Part shown: positions 41,646 through 56,600 of the stretch, in pieces
How positions within the stretch are numbered: the stretch's first letter is position 1
Layout: each line of letters begins with the position of its first letter
Assembly (NCBI GenBank): GCA_039619475.1
Contig: CM077115.1
Location: 539,556,315 to 539,620,314, forward strand
Direction: 5' to 3'
DNA: 64,000 bases
Origin: Icerya purchasi
Lineage: Eukaryota; Arthropoda; Insecta; Hemiptera; Monophlebidae
Translations under genes and position numbers: made by a program
Notes under the pieces: generated by a model
The model's database searches: none
Told to the model about the DNA's origin: nothing
Seen by the model: the letters and a program-made list of their open reading frames with translations, nothing else

Positions 41646-44600
41646 CTGCATGTACATCACATATTTATATTTTAACTAACATCGTATAGAAAGCACACAA
41701 CTAGTTTCTCCATGTGTAGAAAATTATTTTTGAAATGTAGTTTCCAGCTAACACAACCACTAGTAGTTGCGAAGGCTTAATTAAATAATATTTACAACAA
41801 AAATCGATTAATCTACATTTTTCACCTACAATGCGACAATTCAAAAACACAGTTTCTAAAACATGATTCCATGGATGTTAAATTACGGCCGAAAAAGAAA
41901 GAAAAACACAATGAGTACAAAAAATTTTAAATACCTACACCAACTTTACAATATTAATAATCAAAAGAAACTTCTATAATTAGTAAAACTGTACTCTATA
42001 TAATTTTTGCCCAGCCAATTACGTTCTTTGGCCACTTTTACAATTAGTGCTTATAAATTGGAATATTAATAGTAAAACATACACATAACCAGATAAAATT
42101 GAAATCGGTTAAATAATTTAAATATCCCCATCTGGGATTATCGCATTAGTGATAATATTAAAATTTTCGACAGAGACCGTGCCATTATTAAACAGTTTTT
42201 GTTGATGAACTATGTAAACAAGTTCGAAACGACAAATAAAATTTTTAATAATAATGTGGCATCTAGCGAAAATTCTAATCTTAATTTTAATAATATAAAC
42301 AAACTCGCTGCGTACTGCATTAATCGGTTTCTCAAACAGACAATCTATATTTGTCTCACTGAAACAAATAATTTCGTGCATACTATTCCTCAATATCTTT
42401 TTTTCTATTATCATAAATGGTTGAAGCAAAAATTTAACAATTTTGTTGCAGGTAAAGAAACACTTCTACGACACGTATATCGATATGACACTTGTTAAAT
42501 TTATATTAAATGTTAATTCAATATTGTTTAACATAGTTAACTTTCTTTCACTTTATTTCATTTTAAAAAAAAAGAAGAAAAAAATAGACGAAAACTGTTT
42601 TTGTATGTATTTAAGTTATTGCTTAAATTTTTGGCTTAATAACATTTTATAAATAATACAAACAGTATACATAGAGGTAAACTTTGTAGAGCTCGATCCT
42701 TTCTAGCCTCCCGTAAATCATTATTAAAACTAAATTACAACGCTATTAAATACAATTTAAATAAAAATATAAATAAAATTTCAAAATATTTAAGAAGAAC
42801 AATTGAAAAATTAGTAATATTTATAATAGCATATAGAACTAATGCAGTAGAAGTTTTGCAATAACTTTCGTGAGCCTCTCCCCGCTGAACAAGAAAAGTT
42901 TACAAAACGGTGTTTATAAGAGTAATTTTGATTAAATAAACAACTTACATAAACAGAAAATGCATTATTTAAATTAATTTACTAACGTGCTTCTTATAAG
43001 GAAAGTATGCCAACTCGATTTCACCGATTTTAATGAAATTGATATATGTTGTAGAACACAAAAAAATAAAAGACCCCCATGTTTTTTTTTATATCTGCTA
43101 ATAAACATATTAAGGGGGTGAAAACTACCCCAAAAGTTTGCCAAAAAAAAAAAAAAAAATGTTTATTTCTAAATATCTGGATAAAACGAAATTAAGTAAT
43201 TCACGATGATTTAAAAAATTTACAAATACCAGATAGCACGAATGAATTTAATTCAAAATCTGATCGCTTGAAATTCCTGTTTTTGGTTTTTCTGTGTTAG
43301 GAATGGTTTACTCTACCCCTTTAGGGGTTAAATCTAACAAAAATACCGAAACAGGTCAACTTCATTTTATAATTTTATTAGTTAATAATTTTTTTTTTTT
43401 AGATTTTTTACCATTTTTTTATCACTAAAATAATAAATATAAAATAGGGGAGCAACCCATATTGTTCAAATCATCATGTATTACTTGCTTTTCCGAAAGG
43501 AGTAATCTCCATTTCGTCGAAGAAAGGAAAATAAGATACTTTGGACACACATAATCAGAGGAGAAAGATATAAAAATCACGCGACTTCTTCTTCTTCGAG
43601 GGAAAATTGAAGGAAAAAGAGGAGTTGGACGCAGAACATTCGGAAGTGGACCGGGATAATATCTATAGAGAGATATTAGTTCAAGGTGCCAGAAATATGG
43701 ATATATGATCAACACATCCCCTGTGATCGTTACGCACGGCAACCGTGTATAGCATTTTGTTGATGATGACGATGGTGATAATAAATCTTAAAGTCGGTAT
43801 TTTTTTTGTAAAAAAACATTTTACTTCACAATTTTTAGCATTACACTTGAATTTTTTTCTTGCTAAAAATTAACTTTTTTTCACATTATCCTCTCCACAT
43901 TTTATGCGTTAAAAAAAAATCGATTTCTTTATTTTGAATTGCATTTCCGCGGTAAAAACATCAAAAACTACATTTCCATGGTAATTTGGGAAATTGATAG
44001 TATTTTAATTTAATCGCCTCTGTAATACTAATAAAAAATTATCCAAAGGAACCACATTTGTTCACGCTTTTTTGACGAATACTCTCAGTTTATATTCGCC
44101 GATTTTCATCAGTATTCATATGGTACCTAAGTTGAATGGTACACTCTTTCTAATGGACAGAAAATCAGTAAAATTGGTCTATATAAATATGAGTTATGCG
44201 CAAACATAAAGAAAAAAAAAAAACACACGAAGAACGTATAACCTCTGCTCTTTTGGAAGTCGAAATACAAAAGAAATTATTATTTCTGCTTCATTAAATT
44301 AGTGTGAAATCTTTCAAGTTTAATAAATGTTCCTGCAAAATATCGCCTAAGACCCCGCTTTACAAAATTTGATGATTGTTATATTATCAGAATTGGATTA
44401 AACAACGATTCGCGAAATTAATAATTTAACTTGATTTCAATTCACTCACTTCTGAAACCAATTAGGATTTAAAAAATACGACTTCGGCATCATGAATAGT
44501 ATTGAAAATACGGATTATTAATAAAAGTACCCGTTGAAATGATATTAAAAGAAGTGTGAAAATGGAGGGTAAGTGAAAGGTTATTTATAAATTTAAGAAG

Positions 44601-47600
44601 TGGGCAGTAACAATTACAATTGACACACAGAGATTTTATAAATAATTAAATAATTTATGGACTACTTCACGACACAAGCAACAATTGTATTTTAGTATGT
44701 CGTTAACAGATTTTTTTATTACATATGTACTTATACCAAAGTAAAAATCATAAATTAAAAACAAAACTTTAAATACTTTTTAATCAGTTTAAAGTAATGA
44801 AAAAAAGTTGATCAGCATTCAAGTTGTAAGTGAAAATAAATATTGAGAATTACAAATAATTTTAACTTATTAATCAGTTCCTTAATATCGAGCATCGTGC
44901 CTACCCTATTCACACGTTTTTTTTTTTTATATAATTTAAAATAAAACTCGATATGTACGTGTGTCCTATTTACAGAGAATTATAAAATAACGTTTACATA
45001 TAATCAAGTGAATAAATACACAATTTGTACACGTTGCATTTTCTAGAACAGTAACAATAAATAAAAGTAATTCATTAAATTGTAATCGAGCAATCATCCA
45101 TATTGACAAAACGTAAACCAGTCTTCGGCCGTTATGAAGGAAAAAAGGCAATATACACCCTGTCAAGAAAGTATCGGGAATTGTTAAATAAAACGAACAA
45201 TTTTTAATTTTCATCCAAATTTATTTTGTCACCTTCAAAATAACATCCATTCGAAGCGATGCACATATGCCAACGCTTTTCCCACTCGGCAAAGCACTTC
45301 TGATAGGCGGTTTCCGGGATGGCCTTTAGCTCTCGCGTCGCATTCGTCTTGATGTCATCAATCGATTCGAAGCGCATTCCCTGTAGCGGAAATTTGAGTT
45401 TTGAGAATAGGAAGAAGTCGCAGGGTGCTAAATCTGGTGAATACGGCGGTTGTTCGATGATATTTACCGAGTGTTTGGCCAAAAACTCATTCACAATTAT
45501 GGCTTTGTGAGACGGCGCATTATCGTGATGGAGAATCCAAGAATTGTCGACCCACAAATCGTTACGTTTACGATGGATAGCCTCTCTCAAACGTCTCAAA
45601 ACACTTAAGTAAAACTCTTTGGTGACTGTCTGTCCGGCTGGCACATATTCATAGTGTACCACGCCTCGAATATCGAAGAAAACAATCAACATGATCTTCA
45701 CTTTCGATCGGCTTTGGCGAGGTTTTTTCGGCTTTGGCGCGCCAATTGGCCGCCATTCGGACGATTGCTGGTTCGTAAGCGTGTCGTACTCGTACACCCA
45801 TGTCTCGTCACCAGTAATTATCTTTTCCAAGAAGGTAGGATCCAAATTGGCTCGATCCAGCATGTCTGCAGCTACCTGTTCTCGGTACTTTTTTTGAAAG
45901 AAATTCAGGTCTTTCGGAACAAGCCGAGCCGCAACGCGTTGCATACCCAATTTTTCGTGCACAATCGTACGTACGCTCTCGTGTGACATGCCCAATCCAT
46001 GAGCCATCTCTCTCAAGCTCACATGACAATTTTCAGCAACGATTTCCTTGATTTTATCGACGTTATCATCGGTCACACTCGTTGAAGGCCGTCCAGAGCG
46101 AGGCATGTCTTCGACCGTCTCCCGACCATCCTTGAACGCTCTGTACCACTCGTAAACCCGCGTTTTTGATAAAGCAGATTCACCAAAAGCCTTCTGTAAC
46201 ATTTTCAGTGTATCGGCACAAGAAATTTCGTTCGAAACACAGAATTTAACACAAGTACGTTGTTCAATATTTTCACTCATTGTAAAACTTCGACAAAACC
46301 TTCAAGGTCGACTGATTTTAACAGCTGCTGTAAACACACTGGTTGACAGATCGCGCTAAAAATAGGCATCATAATACAAAACAGTTGTACCAACCTGGAA
46401 AAAAAAAATTATCTGCCTAGCTATTACCCGGGAGATTTAAATTGACAATTCCCGATACTTTCTTGACAGGTGTATTTTTAAAGAAATAATCACACATTAG
46501 TGCAACTATTAATAATAACTAGAGAAACCTTAGACGATGGAAAAGGTATAACAATTTTGAATTTTCTTGGTACTTTTTGAAGACTTAAGTCCGGTTAAAA
46601 GAAAAGTGTTTTAAAGACCAAAATACGTAAATACGTATAAAGCAAGAGAAACTTTTGACACAGCTATACTTAAAATAGCACGGAAAACATACGAAAATAC
46701 TAAATATGCAAAATTTACTCAATTCAAGACCGCAACTTTAATATATTATCGAGGTCACGTGTACCCCCCCCCCTTTATTTAACCGATGATATAATAATCG
46801 AAAGTCGATAGAAAAAAAAATTCAAATTAAATAATATCCTAATTAGTATTAGCGATGATGCAGAAACCCCAAATCATCTCGATACGCATTATGTATGTGT
46901 AAATGGCATTTTTCTTAAAATAACAAGTTGCATAAAATTTATTTAGAAAAGGCATCTTCATTAAGAGGAGAGTACTCTAGTTTAGAAATATGAAAAAATC
47001 GAAATTTTCTTTTTGCATATTCTGATAGTTTATACATTTAAGAATATGTTCCTAAAAAAGAGTTTTCAAAATTATTCAAATTATTTACGGAGTTCTAGCT
47101 ATTTTCATGACACGGCAACTAAATCGGCTCCACCACAGTTGGAGCCGATCAAACAATAGACACGGTAGACATTCTTCGACTGTTTGAGGATAAATCACGA
47201 CTCTTTTATACATTATACGTATATTTTTAAAAAATTAATTAACTGAAATTGTAACGTATTTTGTTGAAATCTTTTCTTGTTTAGTGTTCAGTTCAGGTCA
47301 GTTTCGTTTCAATCTTCAAGCAACGTAGACATGCGTACTCTGTGTACAGTCCAAATATGTAAAATTTCGAATGAATATATTATATTATTAAGTGTGATAA
47401 AAAAAAAAAAAGTAACAAAAGAAGTGCTGTACGTCCAAACAGACAAAAATAAAGGAACATTTAGACTGTCAGACGGGACGCAATTCTCGGATTGAACACT
47501 CTGAAATCCGAGCTTCTGATGCTTCAAAGGAAGCTAAGACTGCTCGTCTAGTAGAAAGAACTTCGGAAAATGTACAATTTGAAGTAGCAGAAGAAAGGTC

Positions 47601-50600
47601 CATTGTATGAAGCAAGAATCGCCGATTAAGCAAATCAGTACCGTTCTATGAATTAGATTGCCTGAAACTTTACTTGAATCTTTCAAAACTTGAAACGCGT
47701 TTTTCTCGAAACTATCCTTTTCAACATGGTTGACATGATATATCAAGTTCTAATAAATCGATTTATTTGAAATTCGGCATAGATCTTCTTTATATATCCC
47801 TCTATAGCCCCTACCAGAATAAAGGCGAAATTTCGATTTTTACTATTTTGAAAAAAATTTAGAAAAGTCAAAAAACAGGTAAAAAATCAACTTTATTTTT
47901 CAAACAGTCATCATTTTACGAGGGGAATTTTTTTTTTTTCTTTTCTGAAGTAGGGGCTATAACCACATTCTTACTAATTAAGAATCTTTTTTTTTTTCTT
48001 CCCTAGATGACTAGAAAATCGTGTCAACCAGAACACGCCCATTTTTTTTACCCCTCCACTTCATCAGCTTGTAAAATTTTGATTTTTTTTTTTTTTGATA
48101 ATTTTTTTGTGTATTCTTAAAACATGAATAAATAAATGGTAAAAAAATAGACAGTAAAAATATTTATTGTTTTTTGTTTTTTTTTTATTGAACTTGTAAA
48201 ACCTCCTAAATTCGTGCCTCTAGACACTAGAATACCCCCTTAATACGAAGATGTATAATGTCAAAACTGAAGTAATAATTACACGGCGCAATAACTACTA
48301 CAAATCTTTCTCTTATGTCAATTACGTATTTTCAATAATAATTATAACTGTTCGGTGATCAAAAAACTATCAGGTTTTGGTAGTAAATAAACTAAAATAT
48401 TTGAATTAGCCACTATTTTGCACACTGTACAGTCTACTATCAATTCAGAAAAAAAAAAAAAAAAAAAAAAATAGTCTATGAATCACTGAGATTAAATTAT
48501 TATAAACAACAATTTCTCGCTAGATTTGCTAATTTGATTTTTTTTTTAACAATTTTTTGTGTAACTAACGTAACTGACAACGACTATTATTAGGAAACAA
48601 CATAACATTACCCGAAATATCAGATAATAATTAATTATTTTCGCAAAATATTACGGAGATTTATTACCTTCATACAAGGAGAAAGGTCGGTCTGGTCTAC
48701 GCTGATTATTTCTTCCGTACGTAAAGCACCATTTTGCAAACTGTCCCGCACGGTGGACGTACTTTGGATCCTGAAAACCCGCAAGTAAAAAATATTAACT
48801 ACGAAATTTTTGTAGAAAACGTAACTAAAAACGCGCGACAAATTTATTTTTAACTATGAAATTGTAATCAATGATCAAACATTTTAATACACCGTCAAAA
48901 AAAAAAAAATAATAAAAAATTTTTCGATAAGCGTAAACGAATTGAGTTCCACACTTCTTACGGGATATGGGAGACTGTAAAGTTTAGGTGCATAATATAC
49001 TAAGCGCAAGAGCATTAATGAGAGTTGGAGTGGGGCTAGTATCCATTTCACTGTAATTAATAACATATAGAGAGAGAAAAAAAAAACGTCAGTTTATTTT
49101 CTTTACTATTTTCACCGCAATCTGGTAGCGCAAAGTGCCGTACGAGCACTTGGAGCATATGTGCGCCCCCTAATTTTAGCCCGAAACAATTTTGAGTAAA
49201 TCTATACATCTCGTTTGTTAATTAGTTAATAAGATAGAATCACGAATGATTACAAAAATAAATAAAAAAGACCTCTTACGATTGAATATATACAGATAGA
49301 TCTGATAACGTTTTCAGAAATATCTTATATCTTTAGTATTATTAGAAAACATATCAGTACAAACACATGTAGGATGATATACTATACGAGTATATTTTGT
49401 GTGAATTCGAAAGCGATCTAAATCACGTATTTTCTATTCGGAAAGAACAAAAAAGAAATATTAGTACAAACCAACGCAATATACATTATATGGTATGTAC
49501 GGACTAAATCTGAAAGGGATCTAAATCTAACAATAAGTACCCTTCAAATTTAATCGTATTTACTGCGTTCTTCTTTACTACTCTGTTTGTCTATTTTTTT
49601 CCAAAATATCCCCAAAAACGTTCCTCCCCTTTACCACTCTATTTGTCTATTTTTTTTGTTCTTCAAAATATCCCCAAAAAAGTTTATACCGGAACTCTAT
49701 TTACATTAATTTGAAATGTTTATTATGTTCTTAATTATTCATTATTCTACTTCGTTAAAATACGTGTAATTATAATGTTCACAACTTATCTATTACTATC
49801 GCGTCGAGATGGCTAAGAAATATTTTATTTAATAATCCCCCATCATATACGCGCGTTAATAATTTTAAAAATACGCGCGTGGTCTAGGGAATGTCTCAAT
49901 GGTGAAATTCAAAGGATCGCCCTTTTTCATAATGAACTAGGTGTTTTTTGTTTTTTTTAAACTATTGTCAGTTTTGTATCCGTTCGCAGTGTGAAAATAC
50001 TTAAAGATTTAGAATTACCGGCGGAATAATTTTAAACGAATTATTTCACCTTTTTCCACAAAAACACACACACCTGTAATCTACCTTTTACGAACAGTAC
50101 TAATATAATAAGTTAATAATAACAGATATAATAAACAATTATATAACAAACGAATAAGATAAATTTTCTAATTTAGTAACGTTTTTGGGGCATAACCCAT
50201 CATCAGCTAAACCAATATGTGAACAGATACAAATTCTAAATTACACTTGTATCTGTTCACATATTGATTTAGCTGATGATGGGTTATGCCCGAAAATGTT
50301 ACTAAGTAAGAAAATTTATCTTATTCGTTTGTTATATAATTGTTTATTATATATCTGTTATTATTAACTTATTTTATATTTATATATTTAACAAACAGTA
50401 TGAAAAAAATATTCTTCATTAACAGTATTAATATTGAAGTGTCTGGCAAAAATATTAAATTTTTTTGTTTTTTTTTTTGGAATATATTCCGTTGATTTGA
50501 ACATAATTAAATTTCAATAATGCATTATTTTAAACGAAATTAGAAAATAAATAAATAAATAAAGGCCGCTTTTGAAATTGCATAAATTATACATACTGCG

Positions 50601-53600
50601 CTGGAATATATAGTGTTTCCGTAAAAATTTACCTTTGTTATCTGATACAAGGTCAAAAATGCATATCCATTGCCGGCTACCCCGTGACAAAGACTATAAC
50701 CTTTCTGCAAGATACCTCGTTTCCACGTAACTTCCCCGCAATCAATGGCGGCATGCAAGTACCGTGCATCGTTATAAACCTTAACAAACATCATTATCTC
50801 ACATAATAATATTATTTTTAATTTTTTATAATTGGCGCACTATAAAAATTAATTCAGTTTATAAATTACCCGATTCCCAATCATAAAGTACGCAAGCTTC
50901 GTTTACTTCGGTGCATAGTCGAAATAATTCTAAATTCTGGTAATACTTTGTTTCTCGATATCATTCTAACCTCTCGAATGAACAGTGGTACGAGCAACTT
51001 AGTGCTTCACTGAAATTATCTGTTGCCTACCTCCCTCTTAAACGACCGATACAGCAGCAAATTTTTTATACTCTTCAAATGGTTCAAACATAATAATTCA
51101 ACAGAATACGCAGAAAACAATTCGCGCCCTTTCCCGTCATTATTTCAATAAAATACTAGCACCATCAGTGTCAAATAAGTTCACAGTACGCAAAACAGTA
51201 ATTCTACTAGAACTGTGTAATGGCTAAAATCACACGTATAGAATAATTAAATTGCAATGTGACGCGACACCACAGAGGAGAAACTCACATTAAACATAGC
51301 ATGGAATACAAAAATATTGAGCAATTACATAATATTTTAATATTTCGCGTTCAATAATACAATTACCTAAACGACTCCTTTTTTAAATATATATATATAT
51401 ATATATCGCTTCATTGCACCGATTGTCAAAGTAGAGATACGAAGGTAATTGTATAATTATTAAAATTTCCAGAAGTGGACGTAAAAAATATAAAAATGTA
51501 AGAGAAATTGTGGTTAATTGGCTTCATCTTATTAGAACGACACGGTTTTTATCTAAATTTGACGACTTCCGAGCAACAAGAGTACACTTATTCTTAGAAT
51601 AAACTAAAGAGAACAGAGGTCAACGCTATGCAACTTACACAAGGGTTATTTATAGACTACGTTTGAAAATATAACCGAGGGTACATGCTCTTATGTTGCA
51701 GAGCTGAGTTGCCTGTGAAATAAACTGTTGTAATGGTTGATTATCACAGCGCCCATCGACAGACTTGCAACCTGTTTGTAATATCGAATTCATGAAACAT
51801 ACTTAAAGAGAGGAAAATATTTAAATCTTATTACGATATTTTTTCGTTTGATAGGTCACTACAAAAGTATGTACCACGCTAAAAAAAAATTACCGTTATG
51901 GTAGCGGACTCGGTATTGCCTCACGTGAGATAACTGGTTACACAATACAGTGTAAACAAGCAATAGCAACACAGAATAAAAATAATTAATACCAATTTTT
52001 TTTTATTAACATTTTTCGACCGAAAAAAACTTTTAGATTAAACATATTATATTGAAATAAATAACGAATAAACGAAGCTATACAATATGCCTAGGTGATT
52101 AAAAGTAGTAGCGTATATGAACAACAATTTACAACTATTAAATCGGCGACAATTTTATCGTTACCCTGGCAAAAAAAAATCGGAAAAAAAATAATATGAG
52201 GCAATCGGGGTCACCGATGAGCGAGCAAAGCAGTGCGTTATGTGACAGTTTTCTTACAACAAATGACGTCACATAGTTCGCTTTTCGCATTGCCGACCAG
52301 CGAACACTAAGTATTTTGTTCTGTTTGTTTACAATGTACTTTCGTTAACGATGACTTTTTTTTTTTTTTGCAATTTTTGTGAAAAAACTTTTACTAAATT
52401 ATTTAAATTTAAAATAAAAGACATATTAATTCTATTCATTTAAACTATAAAGATAATATCATTTATAAATGTGTGATGTATGTAACATAAAATACATAAA
52501 AAAGTTCAATCTAAAACGCCATATTGAGAATAAACATGCGACACTGTATTATATAAAATAAAGCATGGCGGCCATTCAAATATAATTTTTAAATTTCCGG
52601 TTTATTTCCTGTTTTTCCGGTCCAAATCCTTTCTATTTCTGGGTTACTAGAATTGCATAAGAGCACGTACTGATGTTGCGGTTACAGTTACAAACAGCTC
52701 GCAGTTAATATTGCGGGCCCGCTGTTGCATTTGCGGCCCTAATGTTAGATAGTGAACTCCTTTACAGTCGGCACCGTGAGCGCCGCAGTTGCAGTGTGGT
52801 CAACACTATGTTGGGCGTAAATTCTGTTCCTTTTTTTTTTTTGACAGAATGGTAGGCGCTGTTTTTGCAATCGTCGCCATAATTATTTTTCACAATTATG
52901 AATTATAAACTTTGCTTTATGGTAGTGGAGAAAGTCGTTGGACTTTCGGATCACTCTTTACAGCACGCTATGTGTTCTATATAGCTTTGGTGCTTGATGG
53001 CTCTAACTGCTTTTCAAATATCCCGCGTTTTTTTCTTCATCCTTAATTGTAGGCTGTGATTCCTTTGTCCGTCAGTACTATGTGCTCTGTAATTGCAGAT
53101 GTAGCCATGATATGGGACAGCTAACTCCTTTTGCTTTTACCTTCGGCAATGTCATTCCTTCTCTTTTTAGGATGCATATGTTTTGCATTTATCGACGTTG
53201 ATTATCATTGTCTCTGCATCCTCGGTACAGGGTTCTCGGTCAGATTCCATTCCTTGTGACTCTTAATTGCTACTATTTACACGTGTTGATGGGTAATCGT
53301 CTATTATTGGCAAGCCCAGGGAAAAAACAAGTGAAAAAAAAAATTCTCTTTTTGTTCTTTTTAATTTTTGGGTAATAGAAACAATTTTCAGTTCACCAAA
53401 ATCAGCTCTAATTATTTTTTTTTTAAATAGACCTGATATTAATAGTGATCAGTGTATCGTACACTTAATCCAGTTTTCAACGTAAACATAAAAATAAATT
53501 AAGTGAAAAAACAAAAAAAAAACAACAGAAATGTACAAATTTACAAAATAAACAACAAAAGCGGCATGTTTCATAGTCATTTACTTCACAATCATGGTTA

Positions 53601-56600
53601 ACAACCCTAAAAAACATATCGGTTTTATTGTTTATTTTATGAATTAATATATTAGTTTTTTTGTTTTTTTTGTTGCACTTATTTTATGTTTACATCTATT
53701 ATCAATACGGAATGTACTTTTATTAATATTGTTATAAATTGACTATATACGAATGTCGTGGTCCTTGATTACAGGCACCACTTGATATGGATTTTGATTT
53801 CTCCACTTGGCGTCTCCAATCGTCATGAATTTCTAAGATTTATTTTTCGCTGCTGTCACTTTATACAAATTCAGCTTTCAGATTTATTTTTTTTTGCTAA
53901 ATATATATTTAAAAAACAAGCAAAAGGGGACCAATGAATCCCGTATGTCAACACTTTAAACAACTTTTCCGGGCAGAACAACAGGCTTTTTTCACTTTAG
54001 CTTTCGATTTAAAAAAAAATCAAAACTCGAGCATGCAACTGTCTGACGACCACGTTGAAATACCTAATTTTTGTAATAACGACCGCGAATCACCTTCCAC
54101 ATTATGGAGGCGCCTTTCCCTGATCGGGAAAACTCAGCGTGATTCACGACCACATATTCGATTAAGTGGATTGAATAAATTGCAGTCGAAAACAACGCGT
54201 ACATTTTACGATTTAGCACAAAATATTTACAAATTTACGCGGAAACAACCCTACATTTACTTAATGAATCGTGACTTAAAAAAAACAAAAAAACCAAAAA
54301 AAAAAACCGATATAGTGATGAAAGTTTTCGTACGCAACGGCGATACGGTGACTAGATAATGTAACACGACGCCAACCATTTACGATCAACTGCCTACCAA
54401 CTAACTCACTAACTATTTATCAAATTGATTAAAAATAGCCATAAAACATCGAAATTTCTCGAACATCTTTGAATAATACCGCACTAACCGCTCGGCTAGA
54501 ATTTAACAGGATTTATAAAATCCTCTCACGACTCAATGCTGCTTGTCGCAACTTTCGAACAAAGCGAACTAGCCCCGGACTCATGCAGCTTGTTATCGGC
54601 CGCTACCAACAAAACACATGCACACAGTCTCAACTCGGACATATTCGTCCGACGGACTATGCACAGCAGTTTTATCCGGTAACGCACACCTACAGCCAGC
54701 GACAATGACAAATTAAAACAGTATCGCGACAGATCGAACGAAATATCGGAGGATACTTTTCTAACTCGAACACCGCCAAAAGATTGTACTGCAGGTACCG
54801 AATCCGTCTCAATATTGGAAAAAGTTTTCAACATGTTTTCAAAAAAACGTGTGTGCGTGCGTACTGCTCTATATTGTCTATGTAGTAATGCCACATATTT
54901 ATAGATACCCTGTGTTCTTGTACAATAATGCTAGCAACATACTTAATAATTTATGCTTCTTTTATTTGTCATCTGCTTGCCACTACAACTAAAAAACTAG
55001 AACATCAGCTAATTTTATTAATTCTCGCTTTTTAGATTGCTTTTGCATAGGGTGGTTAGTGTAATTGAAAATAGTTTAGAAACAAAAAAAGTATGTACCG
55101 CGGCATTTCTCGATGTTCAACAGACTTTTGATAAAGTTTGGCACGATGGCTTATTATACAAATTAAAATGTTTATTCCCGAGTAATCTTTACCTGTTGCT
55201 AAAGTCATATCTTGAAGATGGACATTTTCAAGTGCGTTACGAACATACCTACTCAGAAATACATCCAGTTTTAGCAGGCGTTCCTCAGGGTTCTGTGTTG
55301 GGCCCCACGCTGTACTTGTTATACACAGCAGATTTTACTGCGATGGAGAATGTACACAGGTGGGGCTACATTTGCGAACGATACGGCACTTCTTTCATCA
55401 CATGAAGATCCGAAGATAGCTAGCAATAATCTACAGAATGCTCTTACAAAGGCGGAAACATGGTTTAAAAAATGGAAAATCGGGATAAACGAGAGCAAAC
55501 CGGTGAATATTCATTTTACTAACCGAAATGTTGAAGTTCCGCCCGTTAAGATCAATAACACGGATCTTCCTGTGCGAGCAACAGTCAAGTATTTAGGTTT
55601 GCACTTAGACAGCCGATTGACGTAGGAACCCCATATTATACAGGTTAAAAAGAAAGAATTAGATATCCGGGTTAAAAAAATGTATCGGCTGAAAGGGAGA
55701 AACAGTGTACTGACAACGGATAACAAACGTCTAATATATATAACAATTCTAAAACCTATCTGGACGTACGGGGTCCAACTTTGGAGTTGCGCTAAACCGT
55801 CAAACTTGAAAGTAATACAGACTTCCCAGAATAAGATCCCTCGGTTTATAACCAAGGCGGCCTGGTATGTAACTAATCTAACCTTACATCAAGATTTGTG
55901 TATCGATTATGTGGCTGATGTCATCAGAATTCACGCTAAAAGACACACAGACAGACTCGATACTCATACGAACACTCTTGCTAGAGGATTGCTAGACGTT
56001 TCCGATGATTTAAGAATACTGAAACGCCAGAAACCGCAGGACCTTGTTTAAGGTCCGGGTAATCGGGTAGGTACCATTGGGTACTCCTCCCTTCGTGCTT
56101 AATTTCATTTATACATGTTGCTAAATGGCCTTGATGGACAGCTCGTAATAGTATATTATATTAAAAAAAAAAAAAAAAAAAAAAATCTTTAAAAACACGA
56201 CCTTCATCATTCATAATGACTAATGATTACTTTCGATTTTTCATTATTCTCAGTAGCGCTAATCTCCAATTTTACTATAAATATATATTAAACAATTTTG
56301 TATTCTTTTTTTCACACTCTTCGCGTTCATAATGTTTGTTTTCTTCACTTTCCATGTAATTGCTGTTTTTAGAGTAACATAAAAAGTAAAGGAAATAAAA
56401 AAGAATCGAAAATAAATAAGAACTGATTTTTTGAATAAAAAACTGTTCATTCCAACAAAATTCTTTCCGAAAACTTGTTCTTGAAGAACTATAAATTCTC
56501 GAACCAGCCATCACTAAGATGTATATTTTAATAAATAAACGATAATGATAAAATCTTACTTTAAAAATGTTTAATTGTAAATACCAGACATACTTGATAC

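Larger units (their letters stand above)
46473..48667. other. LANCL intron with small hairpins
   Basis: AT-rich. It holds a C-run at 46767-46776, a 10-bp GC-rich hairpin at 47123-47149 and an inverted repeat pair at 47803/47961. Short ORFs at 47277-47746 on both strands are unassigned. An A-run lies at about 48450-48471. Confidence 0.5.

Noticed and set aside
48635..48841. Independent - strand ORF of 68 codons
   Set aside because: It overlaps a LANCL exon in a different frame; the exon frame matches the family residue by residue.
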